Shown: positions 1 to 9,022, numbered from the stretch's first letter. The stretch: DNA of 64,000 nt from Bradyrhizobium liaoningense (GCF_018130785.1 NZ_JAFCJT010000010.1:1-64000), one strand, 5' to 3'. Program-made: numbers and translations. Notes: generated from the sequence alone by a model not told the origin.

Positions 1-1
1 A

Positions 2-70
2 CGCCTCAAGCTCAAGCGGGCCGGCTGGAACGATGCCTTCCTCTTCGAACTCCTCGGCTACATGCGATAG
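2..70 (+). CDS. 3' end of an unidentified gene (partial)
   Basis: The first 70 bases read as an open frame that ends at a TAG (68-70). Its last residues are WNDAFLFELLGYMR. The upstream part lies outside the window, so the family cannot be named. The reading is supported by protein-like composition and by the palindromic repeat that begins exactly after the stop, which is where such repeats sit in this genome. It could still be a chance frame, because only 23 codons are visible. Confidence 0.4.
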   Translation, partial: RLKLKRAGWNDAFLFELLGYMR

Positions 71-227
71 CCCTGCCCTGGAGGGGGAGGGTCGATCGCG
101 CGCAGCGCGAGCGGGGTGGGGTGAGCTCTCCCCACGGGCACTGTTCGAGGTGGAGAGACTGTCACCCCACCCCGCTGCGCATTCCGCTTCGCTGCATGCA
201 CAGCGACCCTCCCCCTCCAGGGCAGGG
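71..227. repeat. Long-armed palindromic intergenic repeat, family A copy 1
   Basis: A 24-bp arm at 71-94 is the perfect reverse complement of 204-227. The interior contains GAGCGGGGTGGGGTGA and, near the far arm, ACCCCACCCCGCTGCGCATT, which is also partly inverted. A second copy of the same element lies at 2567-2748. It sits between a gene end and the convergent cobW-type gene, so it may act as a transcript end or mRNA-stabilising hairpin. Confidence 0.85.
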
Positions 228-255
228 TCGGCAGCGTCGCTCATTTCGACGCGCC

Positions 256-1323
256 TCACGCTGCGGCGCGAACCGCCTGCCAGAGCTCAAGCACTTCCGC
301 ACGCGCGATCCCGCGCGTGATGAAGACGATGCGCGAGCGGCGATCGCTGTCGGGCCAGCCGCTGAGTGCCACCGGCGGATGGAAGACGTGATGCACGCCA
401 TGGATCACGATCGGCACCGGTTCGTCACGGAGATCGAGAATCCCCTTCACCCGCAGCAAATCCTGGCCGCGCGCGTTGCGCAAATGCGCAAGCCAGCGCG
501 TCACAGCCATCCAGTCGAGCGGTTCATCGAACGCCAGCATGAAGCTCGCGATCGACGCATCGTGATCATGATGGCCATGATCATGGTGCGCGTGGTGATC
601 GTGATGCGAATGGCCGGCGTGCGCATGCGGCTCCGCGAAGGCCCGCTCGTTGAGCCAGCGCTCAACGTCTATCCTTTTCAACTCGGGATCGATCAGGCCG
701 GCGCCGAATAGCTGCGCGGGATCGATCTCGCCGTGACTGACGCTTTCGATTCTGGCGCCGGGATTGAGCCGCCGCAGGCGCAGCTCAAGCGCCGCGATGT
801 CCTCGACCAAATCGCTCTTGGTGATCAACAGCCGGTCGGCCAATGCCACCTGTTTCACCGCCTCATACTGACGATCGAGCTGATGCGGCGCGTTGACGGC
901 ATCGACCGTGGTCACGACCGTGTCGAGCCGCAGGAAGTGCGAGACGAGCGGATTGTTGAGCAGGAGCTGCACGATCGGCGCGGGGTCGGCGAGACCGGTG
1001 GTCTCGACCAGGATGCGGCGGAACGGCGGAATCTCGCCGCGGTCCTGCTTCACCAGAAGGTCTCGCAGCGTCTGCTCGAGGTCGCTGCGGATGGTGCAGC
1101 AGATGCATCCGCTCGCGAGCACGGCGACTTCGCCATCGACGCGTTCGACCAGGAGATGATCGAGACTGACCTCGCCATACTCGTTGATGATGACGGCGCT
1201 GTCCTTCATGCCGTCGTGGCGCAGCAGGCGATTGAGCAACGTGGTCTTGCCGCTGCCGAGAAAGCCGGTGATCAGCGAGACCGGAAGTCGCTGTGCGGAT
1301 TTGTCGCTTTCAAACAGGCTCAT
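256..1323 (-). CDS. CobW/COG0523-family GTP-dependent metallochaperone
   Basis: This is a 355-residue G3E GTPase. It carries a P-loop (GFLGSGKTTL) near residue 20, the CxCC metal-binding motif in GCICCTIRSDL, and a GTPase NKxD-like ITKSD motif. A His-rich stretch of about 25 residues (HSHHDHHAHHDHGHHDHD) separates the GTPase part from the CobW C-terminal domain (SWMAV..RNARG..RVKGIL-type, ending in a W-P-x-S/D-like segment). Members of COG0523 deliver or traffic Zn, Co or Fe under metal limitation, and the His-rich segment suggests zinc. ATG at 1323 was preferred over an in-frame TTG six codons upstream. No Zur-like operator was identified, and the exact metal is inferred. Confidence 0.9.
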   Translation of the reverse strand: MSLFESDKSAQRLPVSLITGFLGSGKTTLLNRLLRHDGMKDSAVIINEYGEVSLDHLLVERVDGEVAVLASGCICCTIRSDLEQTLRDLLVKQDRGEIPPFRRILVETTGLADPAPIVQLLLNNPLVSHFLRLDTVVTTVDAVNAPHQLDRQYEAVKQVALADRLLITKSDLVEDIAALELRLRRLNPGARIESVSHGEIDPAQLFGAGLIDPELKRIDVERWLNERAFAEPHAHAGHSHHDHHAHHDHGHHDHDASIASFMLAFDEPLDWMAVTRWLAHLRNARGQDLLRVKGILDLRDEPVPIVIHGVHHVFHPPVALSGWPDSDRRSRIVFITRGIARAEVLELWQAVRAAA

Positions 1324-1443
1324 TGGAAGCTCTCGCACCAACGGTCTTCATTTTGTCGCTGGACAACAACCTAGCGGAGGAGGAGGGTTGCGGAAACAAT
1401 TTTAGAGTCCGAGCTTGTTCGGACCACAACCTGGGAGGGTGCA

Positions 1444-2541
1444 ATGTCTAATGAGATCAATAACGTAGATCAAGACGGCAGCGGCGCCACGACTGACCGC
1501 CGGACCTTGCTCCGCACCGCGGGCATCGCCGGCGTCGCCGGCGCGGCGCTCGCGGGCTCGATGCATGGCAAGTTCTCGCTGGCGCCGATCAGCGAGGCCC
1601 AGGCGCAGACTGCAACCTCCATGCCCAAGAATGTCGACAAGCCATGGTGGCCCTCGAAATGGGGCAAGGATGACGAGTCCGGCGCATCCAACCACATCAC
1701 CCCGGCGAAGGTCCTCGACGCGGCGAAATGGATCAAGGACGGCAAGATCTACAAGATCGGCCGCGTCTATGAGGCCGCCATGCCGCTGTTCGGCGCGCGT
1801 GTATTCGCGCTGCGCATTCCCGGCAGCCCGACCGGCGGCCCGTTCGGCGACAACAAGCTCGTCTATCACGACGAATTCCTCGCCACCGAGATCGGTCAGA
1901 CCGGCACGCAGTTCGACGGCCTCGGCCACATCGGCATCCAGATGGGCAAGGAGGGCGACAAGAGCGAGATGCGATTCTACAACGGCTTCACCGCCGCCGA
2001 GATCAGCGACGCCTACGGCCTCAAGAAGCTCGGCATCGAGAAGCTTAAGCCGATCTTCACCCGCGCGCATCTGATCGACATGGTCGCGCTCAAGGGTGGC
2101 ATGATGGATGCGGGGCAGGAGATCACCTCGGCTGACATCAAGGCGGCGCTGGCGAAGCAGAACATCCCCGAGAGCGACATCAAGCCTGGTGACGCGATCA
2201 TGTTCCACACCGGCTGGGGCTCGCTCTGGATGAAGAACAACGATCGTTTCAACAGCGGCGAGCCCGGCATCGGCCTCGACGCTGCCAAATGGATCGTCGA
2301 GAAGGATCTTGCGCTGACCGGCGCGGACACCTGGGCGGTCGAGGTGGTCCCCAATCCCGACAAGACGCTCGCCTTCGTGGTCCATGCCGAGCTGCAGACC
2401 AAGAACGGCATCCACAACCACGAGAACCTGATCTTCGACGAGCTGATCGCCGACAAGAAATATCAGTTCGTCTATTCCTTCACCCCGGCGCCCATCAAGG
2501 GCGCCACGGGAAGCAACGGCTGTCCGATTGCGATTACGTGA
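1444..2541 (+). CDS. Tat-exported cyclase-family (kynurenine-formamidase-like) metal hydrolase
   Basis: This 365-residue protein starts at an ATG preceded by GGGAGG (1433-1438). Its N-terminus has a twin-arginine signal (DRRTLLRTAG, then a hydrophobic stretch and an AQA-type cleavage site near residue 55), so the mature enzyme is periplasmic. The core matches the cyclase fold (PF04199, the kynurenine formamidase/isatin hydrolase group). The usual HxGTHxDxxxH metal motif appears as QTGTQFDGLGH, so two His positions are Gln while Asp and the last His remain. The C-terminus keeps a conserved acidic/His region (NGIHNHENLIFDEL). The substrate is unknown. The gene stands alone between two repeats. 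Confidence 0.75.
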   Translation: MSNEINNVDQDGSGATTDRRTLLRTAGIAGVAGAALAGSMHGKFSLAPISEAQAQTATSMPKNVDKPWWPSKWGKDDESGASNHITPAKVLDAAKWIKDGKIYKIGRVYEAAMPLFGARVFALRIPGSPTGGPFGDNKLVYHDEFLATEIGQTGTQFDGLGHIGIQMGKEGDKSEMRFYNGFTAAEISDAYGLKKLGIEKLKPIFTRAHLIDMVALKGGMMDAGQEITSADIKAALAKQNIPESDIKPGDAIMFHTGWGSLWMKNNDRFNSGEPGIGLDAAKWIVEKDLALTGADTWAVEVVPNPDKTLAFVVHAELQTKNGIHNHENLIFDELIADKKYQFVYSFTPAPIKGATGSNGCPIAIT

Positions 2542-2566
2542 CAGGCCTGTAGGGGATGCAGGATGC

Positions 2567-2748
2567 TACCCTCCCCTGGAGGGCCCCTGGAGGGGGAGGG
2601 TCGATCGCGCGAAGCGCGAGCGGGGTGGGGTGACGGTCCCTCCATTGAAGCGGTGCCCGCGTGGAGAGATCACCCCACCCCGCTGCGCATTCCGCTTCGC
2701 TGCATGCACAGCGACCCTCCCCCTCCGGGGCCCCTCCAGGGGAGGGTA
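2567..2748. repeat. Long-armed palindromic intergenic repeat, family A copy 2
   Basis: The arms at about 2567-2603 and 2712-2748 are nearly perfect inverted copies rich in CCCCTCC/GGAGGGG. The interior (GAGCGGGGTGGGGTGA and ATTCCGCTTCGCTGCATGCA) is shared with the copy at 71-227. It lies between the convergent stops of the cyclase-family gene and the cytochrome c gene, where it could end transcription from both sides. Confidence 0.85.
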
Positions 2749-2759
2749 AGAGGACCGCG

Positions 2760-4103
2760 TTACTCTGCCGTCTGCTCCCGCAGCTCGGCCACGTCCTTCG
2801 CCGTCAGCTTCGAGCCCTTGGTGCCGAACCGCGCCGTGACGTAGTTCGCCACCGCCGCGATCTCGTCGTCGCTATACGCATTGCCGAACGCCGGCATCGA
2901 GAGCGCGCCGTCCGGCGTATGCCGCCTGGTGCCTGACAGCACGATCTGTGCGACGTTGGTGGCGGCGGGGTCGTTGACGGCCCAGGTGCCGGTTAGCGTC
3001 GCCATTGGCGAGACCGGGCTCTCGCCGCTCCAGCCATGACAGCTGGCGCAGGCGCTGGCGAACACCATTTTGCCGCGTGCGTCGGCCGTGACGCCGTCCT
3101 TGTGCGAGGCGGGCGCGGCCGGTGCCGTGGTGGCAGGCAGGTCGGGCGAGGCCACCGGCGGCACGCTGCGCAGATAGGCGACGACGGCGCGGATGTCTTC
3201 GGGAGCGAACTGGCTGAAGCTGCGATCGACCGCTTCGCCCATCGGACCCGAGGCCGAGCCGTGGCCCGGCGCGTGGCCAAGCGACAGATACGAGATCAGG
3301 TCCTCGTCGCGCCAGTTGCCGAGGCCGGTGGCCTTGTCGGAGGAGATGTTGAAGGCGCGCCAGCCGGCCGTGATCGCGCCGCCGAACTTCTTGCGGTTGT
3401 CGAGCGCAAAGCCGAGATTGCGCGGGGTGTGGCACTCGCCGCAATGCGCCAGCGCTTCTGCGAGATACGCACCTCTGTTCCACTCCGGGCTCTTCGAGGT
3501 GTCAGGCGTGAAGCGCGTGTCCGGATTGAACACGGCCGACCAGAACATCATCGCCCAGCGCTGGTTGAACGGGAACGACAGCGTGTTCTCCGGCGCCTTC
3601 GCGCGCACCGCCGGCAGGCTGAACAGATACGCCTTCACCGCCAGCACGTCCTCATCCGTCATGTAGGTATAGGACGTGTAGGGCATCGCCGGATAGAGCC
3701 GTGCGCCGTCATGGCGCTTGCCATGCTGGACTGCGTTGAGGAAATCCTGGTCGCTGTAATTGCCGATGCCGGTGTCCTTGTCCGGCGTGATGTTGGTGGA
3801 ATAGAGCGTGCCGAACGGCAGCTTGAAGCCGAGCCCGCCGGAATAGTCCTTCTCGCCGGGCTTGGTGTGACAGACCATGCAGTCGGCCGCCTTCGCCAGA
3901 TACTCGCCGCGGTCGACCAGGCTCGCCTTTTCGAGCTTGGCCGGCACGCCGGTCGGCTTGCCCGCGCGGTAATCCGCCAGCGCCACCTTCGTGCCGCCGG
4001 CGAAATCGAGCGGGCCGGGCCCGCGGATGATCCAGACGCCGAGCCCTGCGGCGACGATTGCGATCACAACGACGCTTGTGAGGATACGCATCTTGCCGCT
4101 CAT
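2760..4103 (-). CDS. Membrane-anchored triheme cytochrome c subunit of a molybdenum hydroxylase
   Basis: This 447-residue protein has an N-terminal hydrophobic anchor (SVVVIAIVAAGLGVWII) followed by three cytochrome c domains, with heme sites CMVCH, CGECH and CASCH. The layout matches the cytochrome subunits of periplasmic alcohol, gluconate and aldehyde dehydrogenases. Its ATG overlaps the stop of the molybdopterin subunit by 4 bp (4100-4103), so it is the third gene of the operon at 6738-2760. It most likely carries electrons from the Mo enzyme to the quinone pool or terminal oxidases. It is not a fusion, and all three heme motifs are intact. Confidence 0.92.
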   Translation of the reverse strand: MSGKMRILTSVVVIAIVAAGLGVWIIRGPGPLDFAGGTKVALADYRAGKPTGVPAKLEKASLVDRGEYLAKAADCMVCHTKPGEKDYSGGLGFKLPFGTLYSTNITPDKDTGIGNYSDQDFLNAVQHGKRHDGARLYPAMPYTSYTYMTDEDVLAVKAYLFSLPAVRAKAPENTLSFPFNQRWAMMFWSAVFNPDTRFTPDTSKSPEWNRGAYLAEALAHCGECHTPRNLGFALDNRKKFGGAITAGWRAFNISSDKATGLGNWRDEDLISYLSLGHAPGHGSASGPMGEAVDRSFSQFAPEDIRAVVAYLRSVPPVASPDLPATTAPAAPASHKDGVTADARGKMVFASACASCHGWSGESPVSPMATLTGTWAVNDPAATNVAQIVLSGTRRHTPDGALSMPAFGNAYSDDEIAAVANYVTARFGTKGSKLTAKDVAELREQTAE

Positions 4104-6265
4104 GCCTTCTTCCCCGCAGCCAGCAGTTTTCGATCGATCGGCAGGCGCCGTAGCGTCACGCCGGTTGCGGCCAGAATCGCGTTGCGCAGCGCCGGCGGTC
4201 CGGCGTTGACGCCGGCCTCACCGATGCCGCCCGGTGCCTCGCCGCTCTTGACGACGATGACCTCGACCTTCGGCGTCTCGTTGATGCGCATCATGCGGTA
4301 GTCGTGGAAGTTCGACTGCTGAACGCGGCCCTTGTCGATGGTGATCTCACCATAGAGCGCCGCGGTGAGGCCGAAGATGAGCCCACCTTCGATCTGCGCC
4401 TTCACCGTGTCGGGGTTGACCGCAATGCCGGTGTCGACCACCGAGGTGATGCGGCGGAGCGCGATCTCGCCGAATTCGTCGACCTCCGCTTCCACCACGG
4501 TCGCGATGAAGCTCGCGAATGATGGCTGCACGCAGACCCCGCGGCCGACGCGCGGCGGCAACGGCTGGCCCCAGCCGGATTTTTCCGCGACATGGTTGAG
4601 CACCGCGAGCATGCGCGGGTTCCTAGTCAGCATGGACTTTCGGAATTCAATTGGGTCCTTTCCGGCCTTGCGCGCAAGTTCGTCCATCGCGCATTCGACC
4701 GCGAACACGTTGTTGTTCGGGCCGACGCCGCGCCAGAAGCCGGTCGGGATCGACAACGGTTCGGCGCGGACATACTCGACGTGGAAGTTGGCGAAGTCGT
4801 AGGGCGCATCGACCGCCGCGTCGATCGCGTCGATGTCGATGCCCTTCTGGAACGCCGGCGGCAGCCAGCGCGCCAGCACGGCGGAGCCCGCGACCTTGTA
4901 CTTCCAGCCTGCGATCTTGCCGTCGACCAGCGATGCCGTGATCTGGTCGCGATAGACCGGACGATAGACGTCGTGCTGGATGTCCTCTTCGCGGGTCCAC
5001 ACCACCTTCACGGGATAGTCGACCTGCTTGGCGATGTTGACCGCCGCGACCACCATGTCGGGTTCGAGCTTGCGGCCGAAGCCGCCGCCGAGCAGATGCT
5101 GGTTGACGATCACCTTGTCGACGGGAACACCGGCGGCCTTCGCCGCCTCGGACTGCACGCGCGTCATGATCTGCGTGCCGGTCCAGATCTCGCAAGCATC
5201 GGGCCTGACGTGGACGGTGGCGTTGATCGGCTCCATCGAGGCGTGCGCGAGGAACGGCAGCTCGTAGGCGGCCTCGAACTTGTCGCCGGTGGCGAGCGCC
5301 TTGGCGATGTCGCCGTCGGATTTCGCGATCGCGCCGTCCTTCTCGCTGGCCTTGCGCAAATCGTCCCAGATGTCCTTGGTGGATATCCCAGCGTTCGGCC
5401 CCTCATTCCACTCGATCTTGAGCGCCTCAAGGCCTTTCTTTGCCGCCCACATGTGATCGCCGATCACCGCGACGGCATCGTCGAGCACAACGACCTTGCG
5501 CACGCCGGGCAGCTTCACCGCGGCGCTGTCGTCGACCTTGCCGACCTTGCCGCCGAACACCGGGCAATTGGCGATCGCGGCGATCTTCATACCGGGCAGG
5601 ATCGCGTCGATGCCGTAGAGCGCCTTGCCGTTGACCTTGTCCGGCGTGTCCAGTCGCTTCAGCGGCTGGCCGATGAGGACGAAATCCCTGGGATCCTTGA
5701 CCGCGACGTCCTTTGGCGGCGTCTGGCCCTGTGCGGCAAGCGCCAATTCGCCATAGCCGAGCTTGCGGCCGCTCGCGGCATGGGAGACCTCGCCCTTCGA
5801 GGCTGTGCAGCCTGAAGGCTCGACGCCCCATTGGCTGGCCGCGGTCTGCACCAGCATCGCGCGTGCCGTGGCGCCGGCCTTGCGCAGCGGCGTCCACCAG
5901 GCGCGGATCGAGTTCGAGTTGCCTGTGACCTGGAGCCCGAAGGTCGGGTTGCCGTAGAGCTTGTCGTTGGGCGGGGCGTGCTGGACTTCGACCTTGCTCC
6001 AGTCGGCATCCAGCTCTTCGGCGATCACGGCGGAGATCGAGGTGTAGGTGCCCTGGCCCATCTCCACCTGCGGCATCATCAGGACCGTGCGGCCGGTCTG
6101 ATCGATGCGGATGAAAGCGTTGGGCGCGAACTTGCCGTCGGTTACATCGCGTTGCACCGGCTCGTTGCCGGCGGCGCGTAGCGGCAGATGGAAGGCGAGC
6201 AGGAAGCCGGTGGCGAGGCCGCCGGTCAGAAGCGTGCGGCGGGAGACGTCGTTGTGTGCATTCAT
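4100..6265 (-). CDS. Periplasmic molybdopterin-binding aldehyde/isoquinoline-type oxidoreductase large subunit (IorB-like)
   Basis: This 721-residue protein is a xanthine-oxidase-family Mo hydroxylase. A Tat signal (SRRTLLTGGLATGFLLAF) shows export. Typical motifs are LLGGGFGRK in the Mo-cofactor region and a C-terminal GGIGEAG, whose Glu (about residue 683) corresponds to the catalytic base. It is shorter than cytosolic XDH because the FeS domain is a separate protein and there is no FAD domain, as in isoquinoline 1-oxidoreductase and periplasmic aldehyde dehydrogenases. It begins 8 bp after the 2Fe-2S gene. The substrate is probably an aldehyde or N-heterocycle. No XdhC/CoxG-type maturation gene lies nearby. 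Confidence 0.93.
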   Translation of the reverse strand: MNAHNDVSRRTLLTGGLATGFLLAFHLPLRAAGNEPVQRDVTDGKFAPNAFIRIDQTGRTVLMMPQVEMGQGTYTSISAVIAEELDADWSKVEVQHAPPNDKLYGNPTFGLQVTGNSNSIRAWWTPLRKAGATARAMLVQTAASQWGVEPSGCTASKGEVSHAASGRKLGYGELALAAQGQTPPKDVAVKDPRDFVLIGQPLKRLDTPDKVNGKALYGIDAILPGMKIAAIANCPVFGGKVGKVDDSAAVKLPGVRKVVVLDDAVAVIGDHMWAAKKGLEALKIEWNEGPNAGISTKDIWDDLRKASEKDGAIAKSDGDIAKALATGDKFEAAYELPFLAHASMEPINATVHVRPDACEIWTGTQIMTRVQSEAAKAAGVPVDKVIVNQHLLGGGFGRKLEPDMVVAAVNIAKQVDYPVKVVWTREEDIQHDVYRPVYRDQITASLVDGKIAGWKYKVAGSAVLARWLPPAFQKGIDIDAIDAAVDAPYDFANFHVEYVRAEPLSIPTGFWRGVGPNNNVFAVECAMDELARKAGKDPIEFRKSMLTRNPRMLAVLNHVAEKSGWGQPLPPRVGRGVCVQPSFASFIATVVEAEVDEFGEIALRRITSVVDTGIAVNPDTVKAQIEGGLIFGLTAALYGEITIDKGRVQQSNFHDYRMMRINETPKVEVIVVKSGEAPGGIGEAGVNAGPPALRNAILAATGVTLRRLPIDRKLLAAGKKA

Positions 6266-6273
6266 GGCGAACC

Positions 6274-6738
6274 TCAGGACTGACGGCCGGAGGCGGCCTG
6301 CTTGATGGCCTCGCGGATGCGGACATAGGTGCCGCAGCGGCAGATGTTGCCGGCCATGGCGGCGTCGATATCTGAATCGTCAGGGTGAGGCGTTGCCGCC
6401 AGCAGGGCTGCGGCCGCCATGATCTGGCCGGACTGGCAGTAGCCGCACTGGATCACCTCGGCATCGAGCCACGCCTTTTGCACCTTCGCGCCTGCCGGCG
6501 TGCTGCCGACATGCTCGATGGTGGTGACGGCGCGGTTCGCCACCGCACTCACCGGCAGCACGCAGGAGCGCACCGCCTTGCCATCGACATGCACGGTGCA
6601 GGCGCCGCATTGCGCGATGCCGCAGCCGAACTTCGTGCCGGTCATTCCGAGGATGTCGCGCAGCACCCACAGCAAGGGCATTTCGGGTGGTGCATCGAAG
6701 GATTTCGTTTCGCCGTTGATGGTGAGTGTTGTTGCCAT
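6274..6738 (-). CDS. [2Fe-2S] small subunit of the molybdenum hydroxylase (IorA-like)
   Basis: This 154-residue protein holds two iron-sulfur clusters. The plant-ferredoxin-type N-terminal cluster is bound by CGIAQCGACTVHVDG and a following Cys (RSC). The C-terminal helical cluster has CGYCQSGQ and CRCGTY. ATG at 6738 was chosen because AAGGGG lies 6 bp upstream, whereas the ATG at 6744 directly abuts that ribosome site. There is no signal peptide, so it probably travels through Tat with the large subunit. It is the first gene of the three-gene operon and passes electrons from the Mo site to the triheme cytochrome. Confidence 0.93.
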   Translation of the reverse strand: MATTLTINGETKSFDAPPEMPLLWVLRDILGMTGTKFGCGIAQCGACTVHVDGKAVRSCVLPVSAVANRAVTTIEHVGSTPAGAKVQKAWLDAEVIQCGYCQSGQIMAAAALLAATPHPDDSDIDAAMAGNICRCGTYVRIREAIKQAASGRQS

Positions 6739-6891
6739 ATGCATCCCCTTGCTTGCTGGATCGCTTGCGGCGACCTGGTCGGCGAATTTCCGCGCGACCA
6801 TAATCATACCGATGCGAAACGATGAAGCGTCGAAATTTCCGGCGATGCATATTTGCGCGGCCGACGCATCAGGCCATGACGTTCACGAATT

Positions 6892-7032
6892 CGTGCGACG
6901 ATCTCTGCAAGGGTTTTGGGCTAATTGATATGATAATCGTCATGTTTTGACGCATTTTCGTCGCACGCATCGTTGATCGCCGCAGATGATCGTGCGAATG
7001 CGGAAATTCATGCGATGACGAAATTCGTGCGA
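6892..7032 (-). promoter_or_regulatory. Cluster of four CGTGCGA heptamers upstream of the molybdenum hydroxylase operon
   Basis: CGTGCGA occurs at 6892-6898, 6991-6997 and 7026-7032, and its inverse TCGCACG at 6961-6967. The first lies beside a perfect 12-bp palindrome CACGAATTCGTG (6884-6895). Such a density of one heptamer in a 140-bp non-coding stretch upstream of an operon suggests a regulator array. No regulator gene is adjacent, and the function is inferred. Confidence 0.4.
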
Positions 7033-7095
7033 TTGGGAAAGTCGGGCGGCGGCACGCACTGCTGACGGGATCAATTGCAACGACTCATTGTTGTG

Positions 7096-7316
7096 CCCTC
7101 TCCCCTTGTGGGAGAGGGCAGCGACGCCGGTAGACGCAGACTCACTCGGGTGAGGGGTCTTTCTCCGCGTATGATCCTCTCATTCCGAAGCAGCTTTGTC
7201 CGCCGATAGAGACCCCTCATCCGGCGCCATAGCCGAAGCTTTGCTTCGGCGTTCTTAAGAATAGGCGGCCGAAGGCCGCCTATGCCACTTTCTCCCACAA
7301 GGGGAGAAGGGAAGAG
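7096..7316. repeat. Composite palindromic intergenic repeat, family B copy 1
   Basis: The element starts with a hairpin (CCCTCTCCCCTTGTGGGAGA). It contains GAGACCCCTCATCCGGCGCC, a GAAGCTTTGCTTC hairpin and a GGCGGCCGAAGGCCGCC hairpin, and closes with TTCTCCCACAAGGGGAGAAG, which is inverted relative to the start. The copy at 16315-16518 has the same order of blocks. Elements like this are widespread between genes in Bradyrhizobium and relatives. Confidence 0.88.
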
Positions 7317-7489
7317 GAGAGTGAGGATTTCGGAATAATGGCAATATGCCCCTGTTTTGCCCGACGAGTCAAACTGCGTCTTAAACTGCGTCCTGGCCGG
7401 CCGGCGCAAGCCATTGATTCCCCACGCCCCGGCTACTGTGCATGGGGTTGTTTTTCAGATTTTTGATTCAAGGGCCGCAGCGGCGGGCG

Positions 7490-8914
7490 TCAGCTCTGCC
7501 GAAAACCCATCCGGAAGGCGCCCCAGTGCTTGCCGCGGATCACGATCGGCGAGGACAGGTCCTTCATCAGCACGAACTGCCCGCCGCCCATGTCGCGGCG
7601 ATAGGTCTGGAGCAGGAACGGTTTTGTGTTGGCCGCGACCTTCTTCACCGCGCGGTCGCTGAACAGGCGGCGGTTGCGGCAATTGGCGTTGTTCCAGACG
7701 GGGTCCTTGCCCTGCGGCAGGCGGTAGTTCGGGTTGTGGGTCGGCAGATAGCCGCCCTTGGCCCAGGCGACGCAGAACACGATGCGGGGGTCTGACTTCT
7801 GGATCGGGTCCTGGATGGCGGGCAGCACGCGGTCGGTGAAGTCGACGTAGCTGGTCTTGTATTGCTTGGGATCGGTGCCGGGGATTTCCCGGTAGTTCTC
7901 GTCCAGGAGCTGGTCGAGCGTGATCTCGCCGCGGTCGATTGCGGCCTCGAACTCGTCCGAGATCCGCCTTGCGGTCTCGACGACGACGCGGATCAGCGGC
8001 GCATCCGATGTCTCCACGCCGCTGTCGGCGATCATCGCGATCAGCGCTTCGGACGTGTCGAGCAGTTTTGTCACGCGCTGATCGGCGTTCTTGAGATCGC
8101 GCGAGGACAGGTCGACGCCCTTGGCGAGCTCGTTGAGCTCGCTGATGACCGTGTCGCAATGGCCGAGATTGGAGGTCGCGGCGCGCGTGACGCTGTCGAT
8201 CTCCGCTTCCACCGAGGCAAAACCCTGCTGGACCCGCGAGATGATGCCGGAGATCTGCTGGGCGCCCTCGCCGGCAGTCTTGGCACGTTGCGAGGCGTCG
8301 CTGCTCTCACCGATCAGGCCTTCGATCTGGCCGTCGAGATCGCGCACGGTGTCGGAGATCTGATGCGTGGCCGCACGGGTCGCTTCCGCGAGGTTCTTGA
8401 CCTCGCTTGCCACCACCGCAAAACCGCGGCCGGCATTGCCGGCGCGCGCCGCTTCGATGGTGGCGTTGAGCGCGAGCAGATTGGTCTGCTTCGCGATCGC
8501 CTCGATCGAGCCGGACACTTTTGCCACCTGCGCCAGCGCCGAGCCGACGGCGCTCAGGCGGGCCTCGATCCGCTCCACGGCTGCGACGAGCTCGGAGATG
8601 TGGCTGACCGCGGTGTCGACCGCGCCGCGCGACTGCGCGATCTCGCCGACCGCCGCCGATGCGGTCGATTGCACCGCTTGTGACGCATTGGCGATGTCGT
8701 GATTGGCCGAGACCATCGTCTCGGCCGTCTCCTGGAGGTGATGGAACCGTTCGGACTGGTTCGCGACGCGGTTGGCGACTTCCTGGACGTTGCCGGCGAT
8801 GTCGGCGAGCTCGACGCCGAGACCGCCGATGCGGTCGGCGAGCTGGTCGATCAGACGTTCGGCAAGTGTCCGGTTGGAGCCGGTGTCCAGTACTGCAAGT
8901 TGGGCGAGGGACAT
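7490..8914 (-). CDS. Soluble methyl-accepting chemotaxis protein with C-terminal sensor-like domain
   Basis: This 474-residue protein has no membrane segment. Residues about 1-300 form a helical MCP signalling region with the hairpin tip AIAKQTNLLALNATIEAARA followed by GRGFAVVASEVKNLAE. The C-terminal 170 residues form a separate domain with the conserved line GYLPTHNPNYRLPQG, an RNRRLF element and GKHWGAFRMGF, a pattern also seen in Cache-like sensor regions of other MCPs. ATG at 8914 has GGAGGA about 10 bp upstream. The neighbouring gene at 9023-10771 ends in the same domain. It probably senses a cytoplasmic ligand or redox state and feeds CheA/CheW. Confidence 0.9.
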   Translation of the reverse strand: MSLAQLAVLDTGSNRTLAERLIDQLADRIGGLGVELADIAGNVQEVANRVANQSERFHHLQETAETMVSANHDIANASQAVQSTASAAVGEIAQSRGAVDTAVSHISELVAAVERIEARLSAVGSALAQVAKVSGSIEAIAKQTNLLALNATIEAARAGNAGRGFAVVASEVKNLAEATRAATHQISDTVRDLDGQIEGLIGESSDASQRAKTAGEGAQQISGIISRVQQGFASVEAEIDSVTRAATSNLGHCDTVISELNELAKGVDLSSRDLKNADQRVTKLLDTSEALIAMIADSGVETSDAPLIRVVVETARRISDEFEAAIDRGEITLDQLLDENYREIPGTDPKQYKTSYVDFTDRVLPAIQDPIQKSDPRIVFCVAWAKGGYLPTHNPNYRLPQGKDPVWNNANCRNRRLFSDRAVKKVAANTKPFLLQTYRRDMGGGQFVLMKDLSSPIVIRGKHWGAFRMGFRQS

Positions 8915-9022
8915 GTACGGGCTTTCCTCCAAGCGGAGCCGTTCATCGGCTCACCACGGCATTCCCATTCCAATTTTATTCAAAGCGGTGATTCGCGCGT
9001 CGGCGTCTTGCCTGAGCGTGCA

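Larger units (their letters stand above)
6739..7489. other. 750-bp intergenic region
   Basis: No convincing gene was seen. From right to left it holds the promoter side of the Mo hydroxylase operon with the heptamer cluster (6884-7032), then the palindromic repeat of family B (7096-7316), then about 170 bp without recognisable structure before the stop of the chemoreceptor gene. Confidence 0.6.

Noticed and set aside
3036..4301. Plus-strand open frame opposite the triheme cytochrome
   Set aside because: The opposite strand has three intact CxxCH motifs; this frame has no domain.
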